From positions 58,149-122,148 of the forward strand of contig CAMUJF010000007.1 in assembly GCA_947089135.1 (NCBI GenBank): a stretch of 64,000 bases of DNA. Direction: 5' to 3'. Source of the DNA: an uncultured Clostridia bacterium. Its GTDB lineage: Bacteria > Bacillota > Clostridia > Oscillospirales > Ruminococcaceae. Below, piece after piece: positions 8,051-17,147 of this stretch; within the stretch, counting starts at the first letter, position 1, and each line of letters opens with the position of its first letter. Below the pieces are notes generated by a model, which saw only the letters and a program-made list of their open reading frames with translations, did no database searches and was not told where the DNA came from. The position numbers were made by a program, and so were the translations under genes.

Positions 8051-8090
8051 AACAAAAAAACACTCCGCAACTTTTGGTTGCAAAGTGTTT
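8051..8090 (-). terminator. Intrinsic terminator of the lipoprotein operon
   Basis: Stem AAACACT..GCAAC (8058-8071) / GTTGC..AGTGTTT (8077-8090), followed on the minus strand by a T-run. It ends the 10090-8144 transcript. Confidence 0.8.
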
Positions 8091-8143
8091 TCGGTACAAT
8101 GTTAAATTAATTTCAAAGTCCTGATAGGAATTCCCGCCTAAGC

Positions 8144-8938
8144 TTAGGACGCTTCACTTTCCCGCGATATTGAAACAGCGTCGATCCGGGGAGGATCGCC
8201 GTAAATATCTCCGTTGCCGTATATGTATATTCTTTCACCGATCTCAAATTTCTGCGTGCCGGAGTACCAAACCGCATTATTGCATTTCACTGTTCCGAGA
8301 CCGCCGTCAAGCTCCACCATGTAGAACTGGATATCGCCGTTGTCGTTTGTCAGTATCTCCTTGACCTCGCCGTAATAATCCTTCGGGTCGTACGGAAACG
8401 TGTCTATAGCCTCAAAGCCGTTTTCGCCGCACTTTACCACAATATACTCATTTTTTTCACCGCTTTCAAGACCCGAAGCTTCGGTGTACTCAATATAAAA
8501 CGTCACACTTAACGGAATCACCGGCGTGTCATTTTCAATGCCGAACTGCTCCGCAAGGGGACTTTCATAGTATTTGTCCGCTACGCTTGTGCTTTGACCT
8601 ATGCTTGCGTCCCGAAACTCCAGCGACACAACGTCTTCGCTTTCGGAAAGCTTTTTCAGATACACCTTTACCGCCGATTCGGGATCTGCCGTCAAAGGCT
8701 CGGTCAGACCGTCCCCGTCGGAATTCGCTTCGGCGACGTCCTTATAAGTTTCGGTTGTCGGTTCGGTAAGGTCATCCAAAAATTCAATTTCGTTTTCGGC
8801 AATGATCGTCGTTTCCGAAACGGTAGTGGTAGTCACGCTTTCTGACGATGTTTCCGAGCCGTCCTTTGAACAAGCGGAAAGGCACACCACCGCAAAAAGC
8901 GTTACCAATGTTCCCGATATAATTTTTTTGTTTAACAT
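8144..8938 (-). CDS. Lipoprotein with Thr/Glu-rich linker, function unknown
   Basis: 264 residues. Signal peptide with lipobox LSAC (Cys 23), so lipid-anchored outside the membrane, then a Thr/Ser/Glu-rich linker to about residue 80. The mature domain (VYLKKLSESEDVVSLEF to DAVSISRESEAS) shows alternating beta strands and an OB-like end (GERIYIYGNGDIYGDPPRI). No family recognised. The first ~65 residues are almost identical to those of the neighbour at 8957-10090, evidence of recent duplication or conversion of the secretion module. A degraded third copy lies at 6741-7020. Only 18 bases separate it from the upstream gene, so one operon. Confidence 0.75.
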   Translation of the reverse strand: MLNKKIISGTLVTLFAVVCLSACSKDGSETSSESVTTTTVSETTIIAENEIEFLDDLTEPTTETYKDVAEANSDGDGLTEPLTADPESAVKVYLKKLSESEDVVSLEFRDASIGQSTSVADKYYESPLAEQFGIENDTPVIPLSVTFYIEYTEASGLESGEKNEYIVVKCGENGFEAIDTFPYDPKDYYGEVKEILTNDNGDIQFYMVELDGGLGTVKCNNAVWYSGTQKFEIGERIYIYGNGDIYGDPPRIDAVSISRESEAS

Positions 8939-8956
8939 AATAATACCTCCAATATA

Positions 8957-10090
8957 TCAGTACCAAGGCGCGAACTTATCAAACCGCCAGCCGTCTTCCG
9001 TGTTTACCATATGGTAGTCCTTTTCGTCAAAGTTTATTTCGTAAGGGTTGTCGCTGTGACAATATGTAACTACCGCCTTAAAAGCAACTTCGTTTTCGTC
9101 CGCGGAAACAGGCAAAAAGCAATGTCCGAAGTAGGACATATCCATACCTCTTGTACTGTTTTGGATAATAAATTCTCCGTTTTTGTCAATGTACGTGCCC
9201 ATAGCAAGAGCTTTTGCGTAATCATATGTAAGTCCATTGCTTACTATATCAATAAAATCCTCTACAGTAAGCGAGTCGGCATATTCTTCCGCAAGGCAAT
9301 GCTCAAGCCAAAACCAATCGTGCATTGTTCCGTAAGCCTGCGAAAAAGCGCTGCGCTGTTCCTCATCAAGAAAAGCGGGAATCTCATAGGAGCTTTTTTG
9401 ACCGTACAGGCTGCTATTGTAAGTTTCGGTATAGGTTTTCTCGTTGTCGATAAAAAATTCCCTGCCGTAACCCTCAAGACCCACGTTTACAACGGCATTG
9501 TAAATACCCGATTTGCAGGCGGAGTAGTCAAAGTCCTCCGCTTGCAGAAGATAGTCCGTCTTATGTCCGGGCTGAACCGTGAAATCAATATTAAGAGTAT
9601 CGGAGCCGTCAGTAAATTTTACGGGCTTGGAGATATCATAATTAATTATCTGTATGCTGTCAACGGTAACAGGCTCGTCCGTAAAGTTTGAAAATACAAA
9701 TATAAGTTCTTTTCGGTAATTCCACTCGCCGTTGTAGTGACAGCCGCGCAGTACTTCGGTGTCGCGGCATTCCCAGTCGGCTAAATGCCAATCGTCGTAT
9801 TCGTTATACTGCTTTACTATAGGCTGAATGAAGTATACAAGTCCATTTTCCGGGCAGACCGTACCGTAATCTTCAGTTTCGGCAGCGTCCTCATAGGTTT
9901 CAGCCGCGGGTTCGGTAATGTCTTCCGCAAATTCAATTTCGTTTTCGGCAATGATCGTTGTTTCGGAAAAAGTGGTCGTCACGCTTTCTGACGATGTTTC
10001 CGAGCCGTCCTTTGAACAGGCGGAAAGGCACACCGCAGCCGCAAGAAGCGTACCCAACATAATATTTTTATTGTTTTTGAATTTGAACAT
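8957..10090 (-). CDS. Lipoprotein, paralogous N-terminus to its neighbour, function unknown
   Basis: 377 residues. Lipobox LSAC after an n-region MFKFKNNKN, linker SKDGSETSSESVTTT shared with 8144-8938, then an unrelated large extracytoplasmic domain. Its middle (ELIFVFSNFTDEPVTVDSIQI) looks like an Ig-type beta sandwich, and the C-terminal part (HMVNTEDGWRFDKF) resembles a NTF2/DUF-type domain. No enzyme motif seen. First gene of a two-gene operon with its own promoter. Confidence 0.75.
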   Translation of the reverse strand: MFKFKNNKNIMLGTLLAAAVCLSACSKDGSETSSESVTTTFSETTIIAENEIEFAEDITEPAAETYEDAAETEDYGTVCPENGLVYFIQPIVKQYNEYDDWHLADWECRDTEVLRGCHYNGEWNYRKELIFVFSNFTDEPVTVDSIQIINYDISKPVKFTDGSDTLNIDFTVQPGHKTDYLLQAEDFDYSACKSGIYNAVVNVGLEGYGREFFIDNEKTYTETYNSSLYGQKSSYEIPAFLDEEQRSAFSQAYGTMHDWFWLEHCLAEEYADSLTVEDFIDIVSNGLTYDYAKALAMGTYIDKNGEFIIQNSTRGMDMSYFGHCFLPVSADENEVAFKAVVTYCHSDNPYEINFDEKDYHMVNTEDGWRFDKFAPWY

Positions 10091-10118
10091 AAAAACATCT
10101 CCCCTGTCGTTTGGTTAA

Positions 10119-10147
10119 ATTATACACCTCTGACATGGGAAATGCAA
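10119..10147 (-). promoter_or_regulatory. Promoter of the two-lipoprotein operon
   Basis: TTGCAT (10142-10147), 17-base spacer, TATAAT (10119-10124) toward the gene at 10090. Confidence 0.7.
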
Positions 10148-10300
10148 TTACACATTGGTTATAATACTGTTGCATTTTGGAAACAATCAAATCTGTATTC
10201 CTTAATATTTTTGGAAATAAAAATATCAGCGTGACCTAACATTCTGACGCCTGTTTCAGAACCACTTATATGCTGTAAAATACCGATCGGTCAAAACCTG

Positions 10301-10329
10301 TTGAAAAAAGCTGGCGCGCCGTATATAAT
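10301..10329 (+). promoter_or_regulatory. Promoter of the LytTR regulator gene
   Basis: TTGAAA (10301-10306), 17-base spacer, TATAAT (10324-10329), 18 bases before the ATG. The start region of the transcript also carries TTGGAGGTG for translation. Confidence 0.75.
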
Positions 10330-10347
10330 TTAGTTGGAGGTGATAAA

Positions 10348-10788
10348 ATGGAAGTTGAAATAAAAATTGACCCGACCTGCAAAATCCCCAGGATCGTTAT
10401 TGCCGCAGACCGTATTACCGATGACGTCAAGGCGCTTGCGGAAAAGTTATCGGCGGAAGACCCGCAGTCCCTTTCAGGGTTTAAGGATAACACCGTTAAG
10501 ATCCTTGAGCCGGAGGAAATTATCAGAATATATTCCTGCGGCGGAAAGATCGTTGCCGTTACGGACAGCGGCGAATTTCAGCTGCGAAAGCGCTTATACG
10601 AACTGGAAGAAATTTTGGAGGGTAAAAAATTCGTACGCATTTCCAACTCCGAACTTGTTAATTTAAAGAGGGTAAAGGAATTTGACCTGAGCGCGGCGGG
10701 AACTATCTGCGTTTCCATGTCAAATTCCGACGTCACATACGTATCAAGAAGATACGTTGCAAAAATCAAAAAAATACTTGGAATTTGA
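10348..10788 (+). CDS. LytTR-domain transcriptional regulator
   Basis: 146 residues. The N-terminal ~45 residues are a small variable region; from residue ~50 on is a LytTR DNA-binding domain (ILEPEEIIRIYSCGGKIVAV, RLYELEEILEGKKFVRISNS, NLKRVKEFD, SRRYVAKIKKIL). It has no receiver domain, so it is the short stand-alone type. These are commonly encoded with a DUF3021 membrane protein, as here: the two genes are 10 bases apart. Such pairs usually autoregulate and the membrane partner restrains the regulator. Confidence 0.88.
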   Translation: MEVEIKIDPTCKIPRIVIAADRITDDVKALAEKLSAEDPQSLSGFKDNTVKILEPEEIIRIYSCGGKIVAVTDSGEFQLRKRLYELEEILEGKKFVRISNSELVNLKRVKEFDLSAAGTICVSMSNSDVTYVSRRYVAKIKKILGI

Positions 10789-10798
10789 GGTGCTTTAT

Positions 10799-11248
10799 AT
10801 GAAAAAAAGAATAATTGCAAGAATATGTTTGGGTTTTCCCATAGGCGTTGCGATAGGCAGCATTATAACGGTCATAATATCGCTTATCTGGGGCGGCGGA
10901 AATTACATTGTGTGCACGCCTGAATTTACAGAGCTTATCGGCAGCGAATCTGCGGCGGCGGCTCTGCAGACCCTGTTATGCGGTATAATGGGCATAGGAT
11001 TTTCGGGAGCTTCCCTGATATGGGAAGCGGATAACATCAGCCTTTTGAAGCAAACGGTCCTGTGCTTTCTTATATATTCCGCGTTAATGTTCCCCGCCGC
11101 GTTTTTTATGGGCTGGATGGATCGAAGCATTACAGGGCTGATTGTTTATGCGTCAATTTTTGCGGCAATTTTCGCTGTAATATGGATCATACAGTTTCTG
11201 TTCTGGAAAAGCAATATCAAAAGCATAAACGCCATGCTGAAAAAATAA
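10799..11248 (+). CDS. DUF3021-type four-helix membrane protein, partner of LytTR regulator
   Basis: 149 residues from the ATG at 10799 (MKKRIIAR), preceded by TTGAGGTG; the longer open frame from 10757 overlaps the regulator and lacks a site. Four transmembrane segments spaced as in DUF3021 (FPIGVAIGSIITVIISL, ALQTLLCGIMGIGFSGASLI, TVLCFLIYSALMFPAAFFMG, IVYASIFAAIFAVIWIIQF), ending in a short basic tail. Probably binds or senses for the LytTR regulator; no transporter genes follow. Confidence 0.82.
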   Translation: MKKRIIARICLGFPIGVAIGSIITVIISLIWGGGNYIVCTPEFTELIGSESAAAALQTLLCGIMGIGFSGASLIWEADNISLLKQTVLCFLIYSALMFPAAFFMGWMDRSITGLIVYASIFAAIFAVIWIIQFLFWKSNIKSINAMLKK

Positions 11249-11265
11249 TTTTCAATTAAAAATTT

Positions 11266-11315
11266 AAACGTCTGTGCAAAGCCATGCCAAACTTCGGCTT
11301 TGCACAGACGTTTTT
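11266..11315. terminator. Bidirectional intrinsic terminator
   Basis: Perfect 18-base stem AAACGTCTGTGCAAAGCC / GGCTTTGCACAGACGTTT with T-run on the plus side and an A/T-rich run on the other. It ends the LytTR-DUF3021 unit. Confidence 0.88.
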
Positions 11316-11350
11316 GTATCTTAATGGAAAACGTTTTAAAAATCATCAGA

Positions 11351-12208
11351 TCATTTTAATTTGTTGTAATATTCTTTCATAGTCCGGGCATCCTCAGTCT
11401 GAGTGCCTGCGCTTTCGCAGATAAATGTGGGAGACAGGTTCCTTTCGTACACAAGCTCCATAAGCGGTTCAAAATCGGGGCCGTACCCCTCGTTTGCTTC
11501 AAAGGTGAGATGCCTTTTTTCTCCGCCCTTTTCGGTGTACTCTATTTTGGAAAAGTGTGAATGGAAAATCTCCGCACGCTCTCTGCCAAGCCTGTTTTCT
11601 ATGGTATCCAGAATTTCCGCAAACTCGGCTTTGCCTTTGATCGCACCAAACGTACGGGCGTTAAGGTGTCCGAAATCAATGCAGGGGATAAAGCTGTCGT
11701 CAACGCGGCATATCTCCATGACCTCGTTAAGATCGCCAAGCTGGTTTATCTTTCCCATTGTTTCGGGACAGCACCGCACGTTTTCCAGTCCGTTTGCAAT
11801 AAGAGCCTCGCGGGCTTTTTTCATGGTAGCCTTTGCAAGCTCCAGAGCCTCCTCGCGTGTCATTTTTGAGCATGAACCGCTGTGTATGACTATCCTGTCT
11901 CCGCCCATAGCCTTTACCGCCTGAGCGGACTGCAAAATATAGTTTATGGAATTGTCCCGCTTTTCCTCCTCGATACTTGACAGGGAGATAAAGTAGGGCG
12001 CGTGTATGGAAACGGTTATGCCCTTTTCCGCTAGAGCCTTTCCTATCTCCGCGGCAGAGGTTTCGCTTACCCTTACGCCCTGTCCGCACTGGTATTCAAA
12101 GTGGTCGAGACCAAATTTTTCAAGGTATTCCCCAAGCTGTACCGACTTTTTGTAACCCATTTCCTTAAAGCTGTCCGCCGTTCCCGCGGAACCGAATTTT
12201 GCGCTCAT
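11351..12208 (-). CDS. Endonuclease IV-like TIM-barrel protein
   Basis: 285 residues of the AP endonuclease 2/xylose isomerase-like TIM-barrel superfamily. Strand-end metal ligands resemble endonuclease IV: SIHAPYFISLSS, VIHSGS, CCPETMGK, CIDFGHLNA, IFHSHFSKIEYT, TFICES. Endonuclease IV cleaves 5' of abasic sites using three zinc ions. The HAPY, PETMG and DFGH motifs argue for the Nfo branch, but the fourth motif differs from the usual IHLNDSK, so it may be a deoxyribonuclease IV relative with altered substrate. The ATG overlaps the upstream TGA (ATGA). Confidence 0.75.
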   Translation of the reverse strand: MSAKFGSAGTADSFKEMGYKKSVQLGEYLEKFGLDHFEYQCGQGVRVSETSAAEIGKALAEKGITVSIHAPYFISLSSIEEEKRDNSINYILQSAQAVKAMGGDRIVIHSGSCSKMTREEALELAKATMKKAREALIANGLENVRCCPETMGKINQLGDLNEVMEICRVDDSFIPCIDFGHLNARTFGAIKGKAEFAEILDTIENRLGRERAEIFHSHFSKIEYTEKGGEKRHLTFEANEGYGPDFEPLMELVYERNLSPTFICESAGTQTEDARTMKEYYNKLK

Positions 12209-12795
12209 TTCTTTTCCTCCGATTTCGATATTTCAATGAATTTTCCGCTTTCCCTGTCAAAAGCCCAGTGCTCGTCGTCAAACCAACGGTTCATATACTG
12301 AGTGTATTCTTCAATTACCTGCGACGAATATTCCGTGCCGAGTATTTTGTCTATTGAATTTATTGTGTACTCAAACCAAAATTTCCGCGAATCGTATTCC
12401 ACATCGTAAACGTACTTTTTGGGTTTGATGATTTTCACTGTTTTTTTATAGTATTTCCATTCTTGGGCGAAGCTGTCTCTGTTTTCGCACTCGGTATGCG
12501 TACCGATACTTATGAAAATATTTTTCAGAAGGAAAAAACGCATACCATTTTCATCACCCAAATACTCCGTTTTATAGTAACCCTTTTCCATGAAAATATA
12601 GTAAAACCCTTCGACGCGGCAGTATCCGGATCTATGCTCAAAATAATCATCAGCAGCGACAATGTCAACATAAAGCATAAGCTTTTCGGGAACGCAGGCT
12701 TTTTTGCAGTCCTCGTAAATCTGTTTTTTCAGCCGTTCCCATTTCGCACGCTCTTCCTCATCCATTTTATACGTGTATAATTGTTCGGCAGTCAT
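12205..12795 (-). CDS. Uncharacterised 196-residue cytoplasmic protein
   Basis: No family recognised. Soluble, charged, rich in Tyr/Phe/Lys. It contains helical N-terminus (EEERAKWERLKKQIYEDCKK), a central beta region (YCRVEGFYYIFMEKGYY) and an aromatic C-terminal part (YMNRWFDDEHWAFDRESGKF). Size and aromatic/acidic make-up would suit an immunity or DUF402-like protein, but this is only an impression. Overlaps the following gene by 4 bases. Somewhat AT-richer than its neighbours. Confidence 0.6.
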   Translation of the reverse strand: MTAEQLYTYKMDEEERAKWERLKKQIYEDCKKACVPEKLMLYVDIVAADDYFEHRSGYCRVEGFYYIFMEKGYYKTEYLGDENGMRFFLLKNIFISIGTHTECENRDSFAQEWKYYKKTVKIIKPKKYVYDVEYDSRKFWFEYTINSIDKILGTEYSSQVIEEYTQYMNRWFDDEHWAFDRESGKFIEISKSEEKK

Positions 12796-12806
12796 TGACG
12801 TACTCC

Positions 12807-13313
12807 TTAGTCAAATTTGCTGTACCGTTTAGGCAGCAGCGGCTTTTCAACCGCACGCTTGAATCTGAACGGCAGACTTGCTTCAAACTCAATGGGATAA
12901 ACAAATATCGAACGAATCCCCGCAAGATTCGCGCCTAAAATATCCGTAAATATCTGGTCTCCCACGGCTGCTATGCGGTTCTTGGGTACTCCTGCCGCCC
13001 GCAGTTCTGCCGCAGCCTGTTTAAAACCTTTCGGCAGGGGCTTTGCGCCGTTGGGGACGAAGTGCAGTCCCAGCATTTCAGCAAAGGGAGTGACCCGCTC
13101 CGCCTTATTATTGCTTACGATAATAAGCTTTATTCCCGCGGACTTCATGCCCTCTATCCATTCAGGAATACCCTCCGCAGGAGTCGGATTATTATGGGTG
13201 GTAAGGGTGTTGTCCACGTCCAGAATCAGAGCCTTTATTCCCCGCTTTTTCAGGGCGGACGGGGTTATCTCCGTTATTTTTTTCAGAGCGTATGTCGGTT
13301 TGAATATTGCCAT
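12807..13313 (-). CDS. YqeG family HAD IIIA-type phosphatase
   Basis: 168 residues from the ATG at 13313 (MAIFKPTY), supported by GAAAGGAA upstream; the frame extends to 13334 without support. HAD motifs: ALILDVDNTLT (nucleophile Asp and DxDNT), IIVSNNKAERV (motif II), NGAKPLPKGFKQA (Lys motif III) and AAVGDQIFTDILGAN (motif IV). YqeG-type proteins are conserved in Firmicutes, and relatives are mitochondrial PTPMT-like GEP4 phosphatidylglycerophosphatases, so it may dephosphorylate PGP; this is inference. Follows traX-like gene by 17 bases. Confidence 0.85.
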   Translation of the reverse strand: MAIFKPTYALKKITEITPSALKKRGIKALILDVDNTLTTHNNPTPAEGIPEWIEGMKSAGIKLIIVSNNKAERVTPFAEMLGLHFVPNGAKPLPKGFKQAAAELRAAGVPKNRIAAVGDQIFTDILGANLAGIRSIFVYPIEFEASLPFRFKRAVEKPLLPKRYSKFD

Positions 13314-13330
13314 AAAAAATTTCCTTTCGG

Positions 13331-14098
13331 TCAAACCTTAAGTATCATGCGTACTATCCATATAGCCAGCAAGTGAGCGGGATAAAACGCGTAGAAAAAG
13401 TATTTATTTACCTTTATTTTACTGTTTGTACGCAGGAAAATAAAGGGAGCCGCAAGCAATGCAAATATCGTCCAGCCGATACAGAGTCCGCCCACAAAAA
13501 GGCTTTTAGGATCGTCTGGCTGCCCGTTCCACAATGCGGTGATGTACTGCAAAACATACAACAGCGCGCCGATTGCAGGGTGATTTCTGCATATGTAGAA
13601 AATAAGCATAAGAACAATGCCGTTTGCAGAATAGTCAAAATTAATAAATGACATCAGCAGGAACGCGGCGATAAACAGCCACCATTTGCGCTCCTTAACG
13701 CCGACCATGGCGATCAGGCTCACAAACAGCGTGAAGAAAATGTTCATGTTCATCCATTCCTCACGCCAGTCGTAGGGGTGAAATGCCATGATATAAAGCG
13801 GCTGACTGATAAGCGCGAAAATGCCTAAGCGTATAAGGTACTTTTTAACGCTGCGCGTATAGAGCAGTCCCACCGTAAGGCAGTACGCAAAAATCGGGAA
13901 CGCAAGCCGTCCTGCCCAGCGAAAAGCGGGTATTTCGTGGAAAAATACGTTTCCTATATGGTCTATGAGCATGGAGATTATTGCAATAAGCTTTAAAAGG
14001 TTTGTATCGAGATTTGTTTTGAGACGCGCTCCCTCCGACGGTATTTCGGCGGGCGTTGTAAGGAGTTTCCAAAAGCGTGTTTCGGTAAATTTACTCAT
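13331..14098 (-). CDS. TraX family membrane protein
   Basis: 255 residues, about eight transmembrane helices. Contains the family features: LLKLIAIISMLIDHIG near the N-terminus, FRWAGRLAFPIFAYCL, and the C-terminal KYFFYAFYPAHLLAIW. TraX acetylates F pilin, but chromosomal Firmicute members are acyltransferase-3-like proteins of unknown substrate. No conjugation gene lies nearby, so a conjugative role is unlikely. Confidence 0.85.
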   Translation of the reverse strand: MSKFTETRFWKLLTTPAEIPSEGARLKTNLDTNLLKLIAIISMLIDHIGNVFFHEIPAFRWAGRLAFPIFAYCLTVGLLYTRSVKKYLIRLGIFALISQPLYIMAFHPYDWREEWMNMNIFFTLFVSLIAMVGVKERKWWLFIAAFLLMSFINFDYSANGIVLMLIFYICRNHPAIGALLYVLQYITALWNGQPDDPKSLFVGGLCIGWTIFALLAAPFIFLRTNSKIKVNKYFFYAFYPAHLLAIWIVRMILKV

Positions 14099-14218
14099 AA
14101 ATAATTCCCCCCCAATATATTATACGATATATAATATTATAAATCAACAAGTCTATTGAAGTGTTGCTGTATTGTAAAGTTATCGTTAACAAATAATTAA
14201 CAGCAAAATTTTAAACTG

Positions 14219-14647
14219 TCAGCCGAAATAGCCTCTCCGCTCGGCCTCCTCAATAAGTCGCGGCTGTATCAGCGGATACGTCCATTTGTCGGGCAGACCG
14301 TCAAGCAGGCATATGCTTTCTATTTCGCTGTGAAGTTCCTTTTCAAAGGAGAAAACCTCAGCAAAAAACAGCATGCCAAAGGTTTCCTGTCCGTTGAAAT
14401 TGTCGTCTGCTGTAACCGAGTACACGCAAACAGGCTTGATATTGAAATCCAACGCGCCCGTTTCCTCGTAAAGCTCCCGACGCGCGGTATCGGAGATGTT
14501 TTCGCCGTCCTCGCGGTGACCGCCCGGTATTTCAAGCGTATCCCTCTGTCTGTGCTTGCAGAAAACCGTCCTGCCGTCGTGTACGGCAATTATAACCGCA
14601 AATTTTAACAGATCGTCGTTTACGGTATCGTAAAATTTTACCTCCAT
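14219..14647 (-). CDS. NUDIX hydrolase
   Basis: 142 residues from the ATG at 14647 (MEVKFYDTV), which has GGAGG 8 bases upstream; the in-frame extension to 14734 is G/C-rich low-quality sequence and is rejected. Nudix box complete: GHREDGE then RELYEETGA. N-terminal strand KFAVIIAVHDGRTVFCKH and the GGH entry are like MutT/ADP-ribose pyrophosphatase-type enzymes. Substrate unknown. Lies downstream of typA. Confidence 0.85.
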   Translation of the reverse strand: MEVKFYDTVNDDLLKFAVIIAVHDGRTVFCKHRQRDTLEIPGGHREDGENISDTARRELYEETGALDFNIKPVCVYSVTADDNFNGQETFGMLFFAEVFSFEKELHSEIESICLLDGLPDKWTYPLIQPRLIEEAERRGYFG

Positions 14648-14785
14648 ACTATACCTCCGAAATTTCCGCCATACACCATAAAGCTGCGTGACGATACTGC
14701 ACTGCCTGCCCGCCCCCTTGAGGGGGCTTTGCAAAGTATAAAATCACGATAAATCATATTTGGGGGTGACACTGCCAGCGGTGGC

Positions 14786-16606
14786 TCACCGCTCTTTTGC
14801 CCTCTGCTTCGCGCGGAGGGTATTGTCAAGAATACGCTTTCTTATGCGGATAGACTGTGGAGTAACTTCCAGAAGTTCGTCGTCGGCAATAAATTCAAGG
14901 CTGTCTTCAAGTGAAAGACGTCTTGGCGGAACAAGCCTGAGTGCGTCGTCCGAACCGCTTGCGCGGGTGTTGGTAAGGTGCTTTTTCTTGCAGACGTTCA
15001 CCACAAGGTCTTCGGTCTTGGGGGACGCGCCCACGATCATTCCCTCGTACACGGGAGTACCCGCGCCGATAAAGAGCGAACCGCGCTCCTGAGCGTTATA
15101 AAGACCGTATGTTACCGCTTCGCCCGTCTCAAAGGAAATAAGCGAGCCTGTGTTTCTTCTGGGAATATCTCCCTTATAAGGCTGATAACCGTCAAAAACA
15201 GAGCTGATAACGCCCTCTCCCTTTGTGTCGGTGAGGAATTCCGATTTGTAACCGAAAAGTCCGCGGGAGGGAATAAGAAATTCAAGTCTCATACGGCTTC
15301 CCGAGGGGTGCATGGACTGCAATTCAGCCTTGCGTGTACCAAGCTTTTCCATGACCGCGCCAACAAAATCCTCGGGAACGTCTATAACAAGACGTTCAAC
15401 AGGCTCGCAGCGTGTACCGTCAATGTCCTTATAGAGTACTCTCGGAGTGGATACCGAAAGTTCATACCCCTCACGGCGCATATTTTCAATGAGTATAGAA
15501 AGGTGCATCTCGCCACGTCCCGCAACGCGGAAGCTGTCGGTGTTTTCGGTCTCGCTCACGCGGAGGGAAACGTCCCTCAGTATCTCCTTGAAAAGTCTTT
15601 CGCGGAGCTGGCGCGATGTGACGAACTTGCCCTCGCGCCCTGCAAAGGGGCTGTCATTTACCGAGAACGTCATTTCAACGGTAGGTTCGGAAATTTTCAC
15701 AAACGGGATAGGCTCGTAGCTTGACTGATCGCAAAGGGTGTCGCCGATAGTGATATTCTCGATACCCGATATCCACACTATATCGCCAACCTTAGCCTCG
15801 TCGGCAGGGACTCTGTTAAGCCCCTCTATCTGATAAAGAGTAACTATCTTGCTGTTGAACGGCTTGCGGTTTTCATGGTAATCGCCTACGATAACAGGCT
15901 GATTTACCCTGATAGTACCGCGCTCAACCCTGCCTATGCCTATGCGTCCCACATAATCGTTGTAGTCGATGCAGGAAACAAGCATCTGCATGGGAGAATC
16001 CGCATCTCCCTCTGGAGCGGGGATATGGTTCAGTATCGTTTCAAAAAGGGGCACAAGGTCTGTTCCCTCCTCGTACTGGCTGAGAGAAGCCGTACCTGCG
16101 CGTCCCGAACAGAACAGCACGGGACTTTCTATCTGCTCGTCGCTTGCGTCAAGGTCGAGGAGCAGCTCCAGAACCTCGTCGCCTATCTCGTCAAGGCGCG
16201 CGTCGGGACGGTCTATCTTGTTTACAACAACGATTATCTTCAGACCCATTTCAAGAGCTTTCTGCAAAACAAAACGGGTCTGGGGCATACAGCCCTCGGC
16301 GGCGTCAACAAGCAGTACAACGCCGTCCACCATTTTCAGTACGCGCTCCACCTCGCCGCCGAAATCCGCGTGACCCGGTGTGTCGATAATATTTATCTTT
16401 ACGCCGTTGTACATAACCGACGTATTTTTTGCAAGGATAGTAATACCCCTTTCGCGCTCCAGATCGTTGGAGTCCATGACTCTCTCGGCAACGTTCTGAT
16501 TCTCCCTGAACGCTCCCCCCTGCTTGAGCATTTCGTCCACCAGCGTAGTCTTGCCGTGGTCTACGTGAGCGATGATCGCTATGTTTCTCAAATCTTCTCT
16601 TACCAT
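14786..16606 (-). CDS. typA: Ribosome-associated translational GTPase TypA/BipA
   Basis: 606 residues, normal for the family. G domain: AHVDHGKTT (P-loop), GITI (switch I), DTPGHADFGGEVERV (G3), NKIDRPDARLDEI (G4). Then domain II, EF-G-like domains III and V (VRVSETENTDSFRVAGRGEMH; EPVERLVIDVPEDFVGAVME) and the BipA-specific C-terminal domain (RASGSDDALRLVPPRRLSLE). Acts in 50S assembly and stress adaptation. Monocistronic by appearance. Confidence 0.96.
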   Translation of the reverse strand: MVREDLRNIAIIAHVDHGKTTLVDEMLKQGGAFRENQNVAERVMDSNDLERERGITILAKNTSVMYNGVKINIIDTPGHADFGGEVERVLKMVDGVVLLVDAAEGCMPQTRFVLQKALEMGLKIIVVVNKIDRPDARLDEIGDEVLELLLDLDASDEQIESPVLFCSGRAGTASLSQYEEGTDLVPLFETILNHIPAPEGDADSPMQMLVSCIDYNDYVGRIGIGRVERGTIRVNQPVIVGDYHENRKPFNSKIVTLYQIEGLNRVPADEAKVGDIVWISGIENITIGDTLCDQSSYEPIPFVKISEPTVEMTFSVNDSPFAGREGKFVTSRQLRERLFKEILRDVSLRVSETENTDSFRVAGRGEMHLSILIENMRREGYELSVSTPRVLYKDIDGTRCEPVERLVIDVPEDFVGAVMEKLGTRKAELQSMHPSGSRMRLEFLIPSRGLFGYKSEFLTDTKGEGVISSVFDGYQPYKGDIPRRNTGSLISFETGEAVTYGLYNAQERGSLFIGAGTPVYEGMIVGASPKTEDLVVNVCKKKHLTNTRASGSDDALRLVPPRRLSLEDSLEFIADDELLEVTPQSIRIRKRILDNTLRAKQRAKER

Positions 16607-16841
16607 AAAAATTTCCTTTCCAAATCCTGTTTATTTGTATATTTCTTTAAAATTTTTGCTGTAAAAAATCCACAAAAATTGTATACCTATACTATATATT
16701 TTAACATTGCCATGAAAAAATATTAATTGCGACAAATCGCTCCTAACTTAAAAAATCCCTGCGCCGGACTGTCTGATAGTCTGCGCAAGGCTTTCGTTCA
16801 AATAATAATGCGTCCCGCCCGATATCCGAGCAGGACGCAGA

Positions 16842-16925
16842 TGGTGGAAGAGGGTGGATTCGAACCACCGAAGCCGAAGCAACAGATTTACAGTCTGCCC
16901 CCTTTGGCCGCTCGGGAACTCTTCC
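16842..16925 (-). tRNA. tRNA-Tyr (GTA)
   Basis: 84 bases including an encoded CCA. Acceptor GGAAGAG / CTCTTCC pairs, anticodon stem-loop CAGACTGTAAATCTG with anticodon GTA, a long variable arm of the class II type expected for tRNA-Tyr, and T-loop GGTTCGAATCC. Confidence 0.96.
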
Positions 16926-16981
16926 GTTAGAAGCAAGAGGTTTAAATGCAAAGCGCAAGAAAACCAAAAGCAACATAAAAA

Positions 16982-17058
16982 TGGAGCTGGTGGACGGACT
17001 CGAACCCCCGACCTGCTGATTACAAATCAGCTGCTCTACCAACTGAGCTACACCAGCT
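16982..17058 (-). tRNA. tRNA-Thr (TGT)
   Basis: 77 bases with encoded CCA. Acceptor AGCTGGT / ACCAGCT, D-arm GCTCAGTTGGTAGAGC, anticodon loop CTGATTTGTAATCAG with anticodon TGT, T-arm GGGGGTTCGAGTCC. 56 bases upstream of tRNA-Tyr, cotranscribed from one promoter. Confidence 0.96.
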
Positions 17059-17147
17059 TAAATCACGGAACCTAAATTCCGCTTTATAGCAAAGCCGGAG
17101 CTGTCCGAAACAGTCCCCGCTTCTTTACTTCTTTAAGCGACTTAATT

